Source: Polyodon spathula (Eukaryota; Chordata; Actinopteri; Acipenseriformes; Polyodontidae). From it: a stretch of DNA of 64,000 nucleotides. Location of the stretch: positions 29,458,846 to 29,522,845 of the forward strand of contig NC_054547.1 in NCBI RefSeq assembly GCF_017654505.1, written 5' to 3'. Every line of letters starts with the position of its first letter. Within the stretch, counting starts at the first letter, position 1. The notes under the pieces are model-generated. The model was not told where the DNA came from. It ran no database searches and saw nothing but the letters and a program-made list of their open reading frames with translations. This document shows positions 1-10,546 of this stretch, in pieces. A program made the translations under genes and the position numbers.

Positions 1-599
1 GATGGTGTGGAAATACATTTCTGATTAAATGGGATTCTCTCAGAGGTCTAGTCATTTCACCAGCAAACGCCTTGAGCATGGATTTCAGATTTAATGAGGC
101 AAATGTGCACTGCAAGCTAATTTATGTGTGTATAAGTCATTGGTGACCAATACACCAAACACTGCGATCCATTTTGGTGGATCTCAACAGGTTCTGCGAT
201 CCACCAGCATTTAACAACAATTATTAGAGGGATTTAATATAATAGTGTCCAATATGTAAGATAGCAATAATAAAACAAAACAACCACAACAACAAAAACA
301 TAACAAACGCGCAATCAAAGCATTTTTTTATATTAAGCACAGGTAGTTATGAAACAGAAACTTACCAGCATTTTTCACCTGAGTCTTGAAACCTGGTGTA
401 GGCAGGGCTCTACGCTAATTTTTTTTAAAGTTAAATTTAGGCACTGAAAAATTTAGGGGTACACAAAATAAAATACAATTTTGCTCAAATTTATTGTTGA
501 ATATCTATAAATCTTTTTGTCCTTCCTTTCTTACATAACACTTGTGTAGTTCAATACTTTTGCATCAACAAAATTATAACGGACAACTTTTTTCCAGCT
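1..599. other. ZMAT3 intron, no gene seen
   Basis: AT-rich intronic sequence upstream of the first ZMAT3 exon in the window. It has no exon-like reading frame on either strand. The only local structure I see is a 9-bp perfect inverted repeat, TGGTGGATC at 175-183 and GATCCACCA at 198-206, around a 14-bp spacer. The assignment to a ZMAT3 intron is inferred from the downstream exons, because upstream ZMAT3 exons lie outside the window. Confidence 0.6.
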
Positions 600-1629
600 T
601 AAATGATTAAGAATGTGTCGAAAGCGTTCCACAGGGATGCTGGCCCATGTTGACTCCAGTGCTTCACACAGTTGGTTTGATAATGTTGGCTGATAGTGGA
701 TCTCTACTCCGAATAGCTCGTTCCATCTCATCCCACAGATGCTCAATTGGATTGAGATCTGGCGACTGGGCAGGCCACTGCAGTAAGCTGAATTCACTGT
801 CATGTTCGTGGAAGCATTCCTGGACAATCCTAGCCTTGTGGCATAGGGCATTATCCTGCTTAAAAAATGCATTAGTAGATGGATACACTGCTGCCATGAA
901 GGGGTTCACCTGATGGGCAATGATGTTCAGATATCCTGTGGCATTCAAACGTTGCTCCATTTTTATCAAGGGGCCCAATGTGTGCCAGGAAAACACACCC
1001 CACACCATCACACCACCACCAGCAGCCTGCAGTGTTGACACACGGCATGATGGATGCATGTACTCGTGTGGTTTTCTCCATACCCTAGTCCTCCCATCAG
1101 CGTGAAACAGCAGAAACCGGGATTCATCAGACCAGGCAATGTTTTTCCAATCCTCCAGTGTCCAGTGTTTTCGTTCCTTAGCTCACTGCAACCGCAGTTT
1201 CATGTGTTTTGCTGAAAGAAGTGGATCTCTGTTAGGTCATTGGCTGCCGTACCCCATTCGTGTTAAGTTACAACGAGTTGTGTATTCTTTTATGGGTCTT
1301 TCGGCACCAATGTTGTACTGGACTGTCAGTTGACTAACTGTAGCGTGTCTATTGCTCTGCACAATTCGTGTCAGCCTCCTTTGACCTCTTTCATCAATTA
1401 GCTGTTTTCGCCCACTGGCCTGCCATTGGCTGGATGCCCTTTGGGTGGTGGACCATCCTTGAAACACACGGGAAACTGCTGAGTGTGTAAAACCCAGCAG
1501 CTTTGCAGTTCTTGACACACTCAAACCGGCGCGCATGGCACCTACTACCATACCCCGTTCAAAGGCACTTAAATCTTTGGCTTGCCCATTTACCATCTGA
1601 ATGGCACACATACACAATCCATGTGTCAA
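600..1629 (-). pseudogene. Broken Tc1-like transposase
   Basis: A cut-and-paste transposase relic, read right to left. The N-terminal part (1629 down to 1240) holds the helix-turn-helix DNA-binding region, including the run LSAFERGMVVGAMRAG and the AVSRVFQGW segment. The catalytic part follows in the same frame. First Asp is in WSDESRF (about 1130), second Asp in FKQDNALCHK (codon 853-855), and Glu in SPDLNPIEHLW (codon 742-744). There are 36 codons between the second Asp and the Glu, against 34 in typical Tc1 elements. Damage: in-frame TGA at 1237-1239 (probably an old CGA Arg codon, a CpG change), in-frame TGA at 1183-1185 (probably an old TGG Trp codon), and a single-base-type frameshift near 664-705 just before the C-terminal WASIPVERFRH segment. 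Otherwise the frame is nearly intact, so the copy is not very old. Confidence 0.88.
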
Positions 1630-1800
1630 ATGTGTGAATGCTTAAAAATCCTTCTTTAACCTGTCTCCCCTTCATCTGCACTGATTGAAGTGCATTTAAC
1701 AGGTTACATCAATAAGGGATCATAGCTTTCACCTGGATTCACATCGTCAGTCTATTTCATGGAAAGAGCAAATGTTCCTAATGTTTTGTACACTCAGCGT
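600..1800 (-). mobile_element. Tc1/mariner element with DD36E-type spacing, 3' truncated
   Basis: A DNA transposon copy on the - strand inside a ZMAT3 intron. Its 5' end is recognisable at 1775-1800, where the + strand reads TTCCTAATGTTTTGTACACT followed by CAGCGT; this matches a terminal sequence I remember from widespread fish Tc1-like elements ending near CACTCAG. About 150 bp of leader precede the transposase. No matching second terminal repeat is visible beyond the transposase C-terminus near 600, so that end looks truncated or strongly diverged, and the left border is uncertain by roughly 70 bp. The element cannot be autonomous because its transposase is broken (see the pseudogene entry). 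Confidence 0.85.
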
Positions 1801-2269
1801 GTGTGGGTGTATATATATAAAAAATCAAGTTTAGGAATTTCTAGTTGCACACGTGCGCCTAAATGAACATACATTTGCAGAAGCATTTTTTTTGTCTCAT
1901 GTACAGAAACTGGGGATATTTTCATCTGTGCTACTGGAAACATCCAAAGGATAAAAAGGGATCATTTGGATGTTTCACTACTTGCAGTTTATGTCACTCT
2001 AAACATGTTGAATGTTGAAAGGAAACACACACGGCCTTTGCCCTTTTACGCAAAATAAAACTGCATACCAACTTACAACTGACTAACTTTCAGGTAAAAG
2101 GTTTATTGATTGGGTGGAGTTGGCTACTGTTGATTTGTTTACTGTGGTTTATTTGACTAATCCTTTATTATTTATTCATTTTCAGTTAAATTGAAGATCA
2201 GTGGATGAGAAACCTCACAGGTATTTGGAGACTGATACAAACTTGTAGTCATTTTTTTTTTCTTTTCAG
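1801..2269. other. ZMAT3 intron, distal part
   Basis: Intronic sequence between the Tc1-like element and the ZMAT3 penultimate exon. It ends in a clear pyrimidine tract and acceptor at 2250-2269 (a run of T, then TCTTTTCAG). I see no other feature in it. Confidence 0.6.
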
Positions 2270-2370
2270 AGACGCATCAGAAGCAAACCAAAGGCGACCA
2301 AGGAAAGACGGGAATGAGTATAAAATAATGAAGACCCGCAGGAATGCGTATGTGCCTCAAAACATGGCAG
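2270..2370 (+). CDS. ZMAT3: ZMAT3 penultimate coding exon
   Basis: This 101-bp exon belongs to ZMAT3 (Wig-1/PAG608), a nuclear zinc-finger protein induced by p53 that binds double-stranded RNA and AU-rich mRNAs. It starts with one base completing a codon, then encodes 33 residues and one base of the next codon. The translation runs DASEANQRRPRKDGNEYK and continues through IMKTRRNAYVPQNMA. It aligns with the linker I remember between the second and third zinc fingers of vertebrate ZMAT3 (QRRARKEGNEFK in human). The acceptor is a strong T-rich tract ending TTTTCAG at 2269 and the donor is GCAG/gtagaaat at 2370/2371. The phase joins exactly to the next exon, giving Ala-Gly-Pro across the junction. 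The segment is basic and carries no finger of its own. Upstream exons, with two more fingers in the family, lie outside the window. Confidence 0.93.
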
Positions 2371-2922
2371 GTAGAAATAATACAATGACGTTAGTAAAAG
2401 TGATAGAAAAGTGTATCGCCGTGCATGACCTAAATCCTTACGTAAACCTCCATATGTTCTTGTGTTCTTCGTCCTCGTGCCAATGAACTTGAGCATCGTT
2501 AGCAACTAAGGTGGTGTCTTCTTCCTACAGGACTGCCTGTCCTCATAATCAATTTAAGCTAAGTAGACATACATCATAAAATTGTTTTTCTTCTTAAGTC
2601 TTGTGAGAACAGCAATTGATATAGAAGCCCTAATCAGTGAAAGATACAATATCAGCAGCATAAAAAAACAGACAGAAAACTATTTCTGATAAAACCATGC
2701 ATGTTTTTTATTTAACTCTTCTGTTACAGCTAGGAATTGAATAAGCTGAAGTTACATTACATGATTAGTTGTAGATTCCAGTGCCTCTTACATCAGAGTC
2801 ACCCCACTGCACTGCAACTATATTAATCTAGCTGGGGTTTCCACCAGGGGTGATTCATTCACCTACTTATTAACAATATTGCATATAATACATACAGAAA
2901 CTTCAGGGTTATTCATTTTAGG

Positions 2923-3329
2923 GTGATTGTAGCAGGATAGCGTTGTGGTCAAGGCTGGTCAGTGGCAGGAAAGCAAACCCAGAGTCAGAAGCTGCAGTTT
3001 AAGCACCGTGCACACTTTTATTAAACGCACAAAACAAAGAAACAAAGGCACAAGGCCCAAAACAAAAGGTTTACACAAAGTAAGTCACCTCAATTCAGGC
3101 TGGGCAATGGTCTTTACTGAATTGTTTTCCCCAAGAGTTTCTCTCCAAAACTGTACTGAACAAGGATTATTATAGCATGTGATTGTACTTAATTGATCCT
3201 CAATTAATCAGTTAAGCCCCAGCCACATTATACAAAGGATTTGGCAGAGATGAGATTTTAACCCCCTCCCTGCCAAACTTAAACAAAAAAGTCAACCCCA
3301 CACTATTTACACCGGCCTGCCACAGTGAT
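2923..3329 (-). mobile_element. Solo LTR with 5-bp target site duplication
   Basis: A 397-bp solo long terminal repeat occupies 2928-3324 and reads on the - strand. It begins TGTGGCAGG and ends CCTGCTACA, giving canonical TG...CA ends with 9-bp nearly perfect inverted termini (one mismatch). The 5-bp sequence GTGAT flanks it directly on both sides (2923-2927 and 3325-3329), a target site duplication typical of LTR retroelement integration. Reading in its own direction, a TATA-like ATAATAAT lies near 3165-3175 and an AATAAA signal at 3017-3022, about 90 bp before the 3' end. No internal gag-pol sequence is present, so this is a recombined solo LTR. A second copy of the family lies at 15902-16265. 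Confidence 0.85.
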
Positions 3330-3420
3330 GCTATTAAGATAAGCAAATGCTTAGATCAATAAAAAAACAAAACAATGATAGCCTTTTTTTTATATATACT
3401 ATATAAGTTGTAATATTATA

Positions 3421-3655
3421 GGAGGCTTGGTGGTCCAGTGGTTAAAGAAAGGGGCTTGATACCAGGAGGTTCCCAGTTCAAATCCCAGCTCAGCCACTGA
3501 TTCACTGTGTGCAAGTCATCAAACCTGCTTGTGCTCCATCCTTCAGATGAGATGTAAAACCAAGGTCTTATTATAAGTGACTCTGCAGCAGCAGTCTCTG
3601 TAAGTCACTTGGTTAAAAGTGTCTGCTAAAGGACTATTTAATAAATATATCTAAC
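3421..3655 (+). mobile_element. tRNA-derived SINE with L2-like tail
   Basis: A short retroposon. The head carries RNA polymerase III promoter elements: an A-box-like TGGTCCAGTGG and a B box GTTCAAATCC. The body includes GATGAGATGTAAAACCAAGG, and the 3' part contains TAAAAGTGTCTGCTAAAGG, close to the L2-related tail many fish SINEs share (mobilised by an L2-type reverse transcriptase). It ends in an A/T-rich tail near 3655. I remember very similar SINEs from sturgeon and paddlefish DNA, which is the main hint about the organism. It is not a functional tRNA gene because the cloverleaf is degenerate. Confidence 0.85.
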
Positions 3656-5619
3656 ATGTTTATTAAAAAGGGTGGCACTGAACTTCAAATAAATTGATAT
3701 ATAAACATGATTATAAATAGTGCTGAAATTTCTACAAAAGCTGATGGCATACAAAATAATATATAATCCTGCTTTATTTAATCCTTCTGTTCCAGTGTAG
3801 TTAAATCTGTTCAGTTCTTGGGTTACAGAAAGGGTTTTGATAATGCTTTTGCTATCTGTGTCTTGTTTCTATTCCTTGAATCTGTTTACTGCTGTACATT
3901 TAGTCATTCACAAAAAAAAAAATGTAAATTAAACTCAGATATCAGCACATTAATTTATTCGAAATATTGTGAATACTTAATTTAGTACACTATGTTTCTT
4001 GTTAAATATTTAAAGCATTGTTGAATTTAATGATGCAATTTGTGTACCGTATCACTGAGAGAGTTGGTCTTTTCTTTGAGAATTTGTCTAGGTGTAAATG
4101 TGTAGAGAAGGATATCCGACAGTGGCTGTAACTGGCAGTTGTTCAGTAATGTGTAATACCTAATTAGGGTCACATCATGCTATCTGCTGTTAGCCCTGTG
4201 AGAGGGCCTGCTGTTTTCTGATGAACATCACATGGCTGCTGTTACTATCAGTGGCAGCTGGAGGGGATTTTTGTTGCTAGTTTTAGTAACAGCCATAAAC
4301 GCAACGTTTTTGTAAACTTTTGGCAGCCAAGCGTTTTGCGTCTGAGTCCTTGTGCTGCAGCAGAGCTGTTGTAAAATTGAGATCAATTCCACAAATACTG
4401 AGGCGGCTTTGGCTTGTAAAACCAAAGCACAGAGCCAAGGCATCGGTGAGTGTAAACTGACCCGTCATATTGTGAGGAGCAAGTACGTCAGCAGGGTCTC
4501 ACAGACGCAACGCTCATAATTGAGATGATATGACCATGGAAAGTTAACTCCACTGAGGGCCACCGATTCCAGTACGTTCTTAGTTTATGCAGGCTGGTTT
4601 TGAACATTTCAAGAATAATGTTTAAGAAGAGTTAACGCACTGGTTTCTATTTTTTTTTCTTTGCTGTTCCCTGATTTCATCTGAATTCAGAATTGCTATT
4701 CAGTTCTAGTTGCCTGACACTGATACAAAGCTAAGAAAGAGCTAGATCAGCCAACTTCATCAGCCACTTTGGATTTGGTGATACACTGCACTGTATGGTG
4801 CTGGCACTTACTAATATTAGGCGATCTAGCCTTACTTATTTCAATGGCAGCACCTAAAGTTGATTTCAGTTCCTGAACAAAAAGTCAAAGCAGCATAACA
4901 AGTAGAAAAAATCCAATATTTGAGTAATTGCAGTAGGATCCGTAATTGTAAACAATATTGATGCAGTGCAAGCCTGGACATTGTGATCACATTATTTGTG
5001 TCTTTTTCATTAAGCCTGATTTATCTTTATTTCATTTGTTGGTGCCAGTACTTTAATGATGTGATGCATAATAGTGGAACCTGTAGATACATTTTTGGAA
5101 TATTTGACTATGTTCTTGAGATGAACATTTTAAATGAAGCTTTATATTTAAAGTAGGATAAAGATATACTTTTAAGTTGTTTTCAACAACGTCCTTGTTT
5201 CTTTTGGATTTGAAGTAGCCATATTTGCGTGTAATAGATTTCACTAGCAGTGAAGGAAGTAAATGCACCAGATGTTTTCTTTTGGGTAGAGTGTATTGCC
5301 CTATACTTTTCAATATGATTCAAAGCTGTCAGAGGCTAGAAATGCCGAACATGTTGTTAAAAAGAAAATAACCATTGGCTTCAGAAATATGTCGGAGACA
5401 GTCATACCAACAAAAAGGCTTTTTAATAAATGGCTTAGGGGATCTGCACCCTTCAAATGGGGCAAGAAAATGTACATGTACTTTATATTGTGTGTGTATG
5501 TGAGTGTGTATGTATAACCAAATATACCCTGGCTGTCTTTCTCAAGTGACTTCTCCACGGTTAGTTCTGAACTGCTCACTATTTCATGAAGCTGAAATCT
5601 TGAGTTGTAATTCCTACAG

Positions 5620-5828
5620 GTCCCTACTATAACCCGCGCCCTCGGCAACGAATCCCGCGGGACTTGGCGATGTGCGTCACGCCCAGCGGCCAGTTCTACT
5701 GCTCCATGTGCAACTGTGGGGCCAGCGAGGAGGCGGAGTTCCGGCTGCATCTGGAGAGCAAACCTCACAAGAGCAAAGTGTCCGAGCAGCGCTACCGCAG
5801 TGAGATGGAGAACCTAGGCTACACATAG
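5620..5828 (+). CDS. ZMAT3: ZMAT3 terminal coding exon
   Basis: This final coding exon gives the C-terminal zinc finger of ZMAT3, an RNA-binding p53-target protein that alters mRNA stability and splicing. Two bases complete a Gly codon begun in the previous exon, then 68 residues follow to a TAG at 5826-5828. Visible segments are QRIPRDLAMCVTPSGQ, then the finger YCSMCNCGASEEAEF and RLHLESKPHK, and the end RYRSEMENLGYT. The finger has the spacing C-x2-C-x12-H-x5-H, the U1-like or matrin type that binds double-stranded RNA. The end is almost identical to the human C-terminus as I remember it (MENLGYV). The exon is clearly richer in G+C and CpG than its neighbours, as expected for constrained coding DNA. 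The acceptor at 5618-5619 follows AATTCCTAC. ZMAT3 is far more likely than the related ZNF346 or ZNF385 proteins because of the near-complete match. Confidence 0.96.
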
Positions 5829-8800
5829 AGGGGACTGCAGCAGCCCTGACGTGCTCTGCTTATATAGACAAGGATCACTGAAAGGTTCACAGGATATAGG
5901 GGCCAAAGGGTGCCCTGTCGAGGGGCATGAGAAATTATTCTCTTCTAGATGACATCTGGAAGTACTTGCAGGCTCACTGCTGTTCTCTGTAGAGTAACTG
6001 CAGGGTGTTGCTGTGTGGTTTTTTTTTGTTTTTTGTATGCACCAACATCACCTGCTGGTAGGCCATGAATCAAACATGTCCTTCCAGATTGTCTTTTGCA
6101 AATTGATTTGTTTTGACCCGAGTTTTAACAATATAATAGTATTTGCATCTGAGATAAAGCCTTCTATTTCTCTCAAGAAAAATCAAAGCAATCTCTCGTC
6201 ATGTCAGCTCTGAGTTTAGCTGCTTCGAGAACCTTACATAAAGTTGGTTCCCACAGCACCCAATTCAGCAGATGTTTAGAAAAAAAAGAAAAAGTAAATT
6301 GCACTAAAGAATTCTACCCAACCAGGTACCCTGCTGTGACACAATACAATTAACTGGCTTTGTTCAAATGTATAGAAGTGCAGTTCATTATTGCATTTGT
6401 GGAAGACCTGTTATGTACTAAAATGTGTGTGGTGTGTCTCTAACATAGTCTAACCCAGCTATGTCCTTGCAAAGCCGTTCACACTTCTTCCTCTAAAGGG
6501 ATACCACTTTCCATTGCTTATTGATGAACCATGATAAAGCACACAGTTTTAATTTCTAGCCGGAGAGGTTATTGAAAGATCATTTATTTTACATGTATCC
6601 TTTATATATATATTTGAATCTGTCAAATGTTGTAACGTACCATTCTTTAAGTTTGAAAGAAAACAAAAAATGGTATGTGGAAAACATATAACTTAATCCA
6701 CCCATACCCATAGTGAAAACCAAAGCATTGTGAAAGGTTGTTTATCTATATATTGGGGAATCCTACTTTATTTGCAACATGACATGCCTCTTAATATTAA
6801 ACTTTTTTTTCTTTAAAGAAAAAGACACTTTGGGGAGCTTGGTGGCACAGCGGCTCCTTCCCAGTCCTTGTGCCTTTTCTCTCTGGAGGCCTGGGTTTGG
6901 ATCCAGCTCAAGTAACAAGTGAAATGAGTTTGGTGGTGGTCTCCACCCAGCCCATCATAAATCCACTCCATGATTGGTAGTCTTTGTTTGAGAGACCCAG
7001 AAGCAAGGTGGATGCGAGGGGAAGCTCTCTTGGAGTCTTCTGGCCTGGCTGTAGCCAGCACCATCATTCATCGCTACTAAAACAAGACAAAGCTTAACAT
7101 CTTCCAGTTCCTGAGGTCAGTTAGCAGCTGATGTTCTGGAGGCAGCTCATTGGCTTTCAGGTTATGAAAGGTACAGCAGGCAGAGGTATTTGTTAGCTTT
7201 ACTTTTATTTTGTTATGAAAGAAAAAGTTGGTACAGGTATGAAACATCAGTTATCTTAATCCGTGTATATCTTAATCAGCGTGTTCTTGTCGATTGGATT
7301 TAATTTCTATATCATTTTCTGTTACTTGGGGACTTTTCATGAAACTGCAACACATGTTAACAATAAAATGAAAAGTGACAGGTACGTTATTTAAACAGTT
7401 GTAGCAGAACGTTTGTTGGAACCCTGTTAAAATTCTGTCAAGTTAACACTGTACAAAAGATCTGCTTCCGTTTTTAAGCACTGCATTTTTTATTGCCGTT
7501 TTTATTTCCACAGTGTTCTTATGTTTTGTTGCTTTATCTACAAGTTAGATATTGGCAGTTTATTTTTTATTTTGTATTTATTATTTTTCTTTGAATAAGG
7601 AATTTAACCTTTTTTCAAAGGAACTGTTGATATGTTTATAATTACTGTAACTGAAGCTTTCACAGCTCAAAAATCATCCAGATTCCAAGCTTCTGCATCC
7701 CACTAAAGAAAGTATATCTTTGCTATTCCTCAAGGTGCTTTATTTATATGCAGGGTGATTTATAATGTTGGATGAGCTGCTGGGCTACAACCTGGGGTCA
7801 GTCCTGTGGCTGATACCTGCATGGGGTATTGCATGAGATGCAGAATAATAGCAGTATTTGTCTTGAGAGAGGGCTCTGTCTTTTGAGATTAGATAGGAAT
7901 ATTGTTTTGTTTTTTCCATGGTGGTCAGCTAACTTTAGAATCACCCTGAATATGAATGTTGTTTACTTGAATTTTAGGGAATATGCTGCTGAAGTTTATT
8001 TAAGCTATGCATGAATGTGGAATAGCCCAATCATTCATATTTTTCTGCTATGATATTAAAAGGTGTTTTTTTTCCCTTTGGATTTTAAGACTAGCTACTG
8101 CTCTACATTGCCTGAGTTCAGGGAATATAGGAAGTTGCAAGGGACACAGATTCAATGATGTTTGAGTCTTGTGCATGAAACTTTTCGAAAAGAGACACTG
8201 TACTTTTAAAGAGATGGTAAATAATGTTACTATTTGTTTTTGTGTTATTTCTGAAATGTTTGTACTACAAAGTTTACAGGAATCACTTTATAATATATTA
8301 AGTTGGGAAGTCATCCATATTTAATTTCTTTCTGTTCGCTCTTTAAGGGCATGTCCATGTTTCGATATTGGGGGGTTGGGGGTGGTGATGACATTGAAAA
8401 AGGGTTATGTGGACCAGACTTTACTTTATCTCTTATCTCTAAAGGGTTGCAGTTTTAGCAATCACACTGTTTGTCACTTAGGAATAATAGGTTGAAATGA
8501 TTTTAATGGCTTGAACTATTTGATATAGCGATTGTTATTCCCTCTTCAACTAAACAGCACCTGATTGCTACATTATTGAGAATGAACTGTGACATCAGGA
8601 GTCAATGCCTGTCTGAGTTCTGCAGTATTTGTCCTCAGCTCTGCTGGCAGAGCTAGGATCAAAAGTACACTACCAGGATGATTACCTGGAAAATATAAAA
8701 GGCAACTTTAGGCCTGTTTAAAAAAAATAAATAAAAGATTTTACCTTTTTGTGAATGCTAATGCCTTATAAATCCATAAAAAATATATCAGCACTTTATG

Positions 8801-9960
8801 TGTTAGAATTAAAATATAAAATATGTACCTATGTTTTGCTCAATCAAGACAGTTTGAATAAGGCATTTATAAAGACTGCAAGTAATAACAGGAACATTCT
8901 GTACAGTAGCTTGCAGGAGGAGGGTGCTTTTGCCCTTCCTGCTAAATACAATGATTTTTTTCTAGTATAACATTGAAAAAAATCATGATTTAAAGGTGTT
9001 TTTTTTCATATATTTATTCATTTAGCTTGTACAAGCTTCCTGTGCCTGTATTGGTTTGGGGCTTGCTATTAAAAGAGTGCGTAAAGGAGGAAAGACCTCT
9101 CCATAACTTCAAACCATCAGTCTGAACATTTCATGTTTAATACGTAGTTGCCTTTATACTGTTGTTGAAACATTTGTGTAATTTTATAATCAAGTATATT
9201 TGTCTTGCCATAGTTATTTTGTGCAACTGTTTTTTGATTCATTCAGCTTTATTTTCACTCTCACATCACTGCACCCTGATCTGCCTCACTAAAATGTATT
9301 CAAGGTTCCGATTTCCAGCCATATGAGTTGCTATAGACATAACACTCAGCATTGTGTCTCTCATTATAGTCCCTTTTTGTTCTACCATTAAGGGAAGAAA
9401 CACAGCCTTTATCAAAATTCAAACAAAGATTAACACAAGCAGAACTGTTAATGAAGAAACAGATACATATTTTGCATAATAAGAGAGAACCATAGTGCCT
9501 TCAGGAATCACTACATTTCATTCTTAAAGTATCGCCTTGAGGACAGACTTTAAAAAAAACCCAACTTTTTTTCCTGTTGAATGATTTTGATTTTGAAAGC
9601 CGCTGAATGTCCTGAAAAGGCAGCAGCTGTTTATTGCAGAACACATCGTATTGAGCTGTGTCCCAGGTACAATTAAATTGGGTTGACTTCCCTTCTAGAA
9701 AATGTCTTGAATGTATATTTAAAGAAAATTAATTGCCTAAACTATATATGTTTATTGCCAAAATTCTTATTCTAACATTACAAAAATGCACTGTATAAGT
9801 TAAACATTTATTAAAAAGTGTAATGTTTGTTAAATATTTTTTGTTGTACGTTTTATTAATTACTGTTTTCACTCTAATCCCTTTTGAGGTTTTGTTTTCA
9901 GAGTTTATTTTCACTTTGAATCAGGTTGAGTCTGTTTTTCTATCCACACAATTGCAAATT
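5829..9960 (+). other. ZMAT3: Probable ZMAT3 3' UTR and flank
   Basis: About 4.1 kb follow the ZMAT3 stop without any supported coding sequence. Mammalian ZMAT3 mRNAs have very long 3' UTRs, so much of this may be transcribed UTR; that is inference. U-rich stretches with ATTTA or TATTTA cores occur, for example near 7565-7600 and 7738-7748, as in AU-rich regulatory UTRs. AATAAA hexamers occur at 7362-7367 and near 8727, but neither has a convincing GU-rich downstream element. A SINE lies at 6832-7080. I cannot fix the true cleavage site. Confidence 0.5.
6832..7080 (+). mobile_element. tRNA-derived SINE in the ZMAT3 3' UTR region
   Basis: A SINE-like repeat. The head GGGAGCTTGGTGGCACAGCG resembles a degenerate tRNA 5' half, and a B-box-like GGGTTTGGATCCAGC follows at about 6892. 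The roughly 150-bp body is moderately G+C-rich and CT-rich in AT-rich surroundings and ends before the A-rich CTACTAAAACAAGAC. A related but more decayed copy is at 26095-26230, sharing the CTTCTCT...GCCTGGGTTTG block. If ZMAT3 is transcribed through here, the SINE is part of its 3' UTR. Confidence 0.7.
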
Positions 9961-9967
9961 CACTTCC

Positions 9968-10023
9968 TGTGTTACAGGCAATAGGACCCCACCAGTAACC
10001 GGGGCCCTATTTCATGTAACACA
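9968..10023. repeat. 56-bp near-perfect hairpin
   Basis: An inverted repeat with 23-nt arms (9968-9990 and 10001-10023) matching at 20 of 23 positions around a 10-nt loop. The outer 9 positions, TGTGTTACA against its complement, and the C-rich/G-rich base near the loop are well paired. It lies between ZMAT3 and the L2 LINE. It may be the remnant of a tiny foldback element or a structured part of a transcript. I see no terminal target duplication. Confidence 0.8.
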
Positions 10024-10546
10024 ACCAGCCCAAGAGAGAGAAAAGGAGAAATAAGATCAAAAGCAAATCTACAGAAGGATATTAAGCTAGGGGTTTTAAA
10101 GTCTTAGAACGCCATTAAAATAACCTAAACTGGGATTTTGTAATTATTTACAAACCTCGACTTGAAACTCTACCCTTATCCTTAAACTATCAAATACAAA
10201 TCAGTTTCATGATGACATATGGTAGCACCTAGAGGTTTAACTACCTAATGCATCTACCTGTACAGGTATTTGTAATCAAACAGTGCAAAAAGGTAAGACG
10301 AATGCCCAAGCATAATGCATTCCCTTTTATCACTTCATTTAACTGATATAAAGAGTCTTTGTAGCAGGATTCTTCTTCTTGGAATGGCAGAGCATGTGTG
10401 CATCGTTCTGTCTGCAATGGATACCCTTGACATAAGATTCTTTCTAGGCAGCTCAGTGTGTTGCCTTTGGACACAGCTGACTTCATTATGGGGCAGGTGA
10501 AAGCTCAGTTTTAAGTTTGGAATCTGTTTTTTGGAAAATCATATTC
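10024..10546. other. Intergenic or distal UTR, nothing recognised
   Basis: Unique-looking sequence between the hairpin and the L2 LINE. Short open frames on both strands show no recognisable motif, exon boundary or codon bias. Confidence 0.4.

Larger units (their letters stand above)
2371..5619 (+). other. ZMAT3: ZMAT3 last intron (3249 bp)
   Basis: A GT-AG intron between the last two ZMAT3 exons, with donor gtagaaataa and acceptor TAATTCCTACAG ending at 5619. It hosts a solo LTR (2928-3324) and a tRNA-derived SINE (3421-3655). The remaining 3.66-5.62 kb has no coding exon that I can support. The stretch around 4100-4560 is somewhat richer in G+C than its surroundings but shows no recognisable product. 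Confidence 0.85.

Noticed and set aside
647..1333. Open frames on the + strand over the Tc1-like element
   Set aside because: They are antisense shadows of the transposase, whose motifs read on the - strand.
3421..3500. Possible tRNA gene
   Set aside because: A and B boxes are present but the cloverleaf is degenerate and the downstream body is a SINE.
5310..5768. 152-codon - strand frame overlapping the ZMAT3 last exon
   Set aside because: Antisense shadow of the ZMAT3 coding exon plus intron; no family match.
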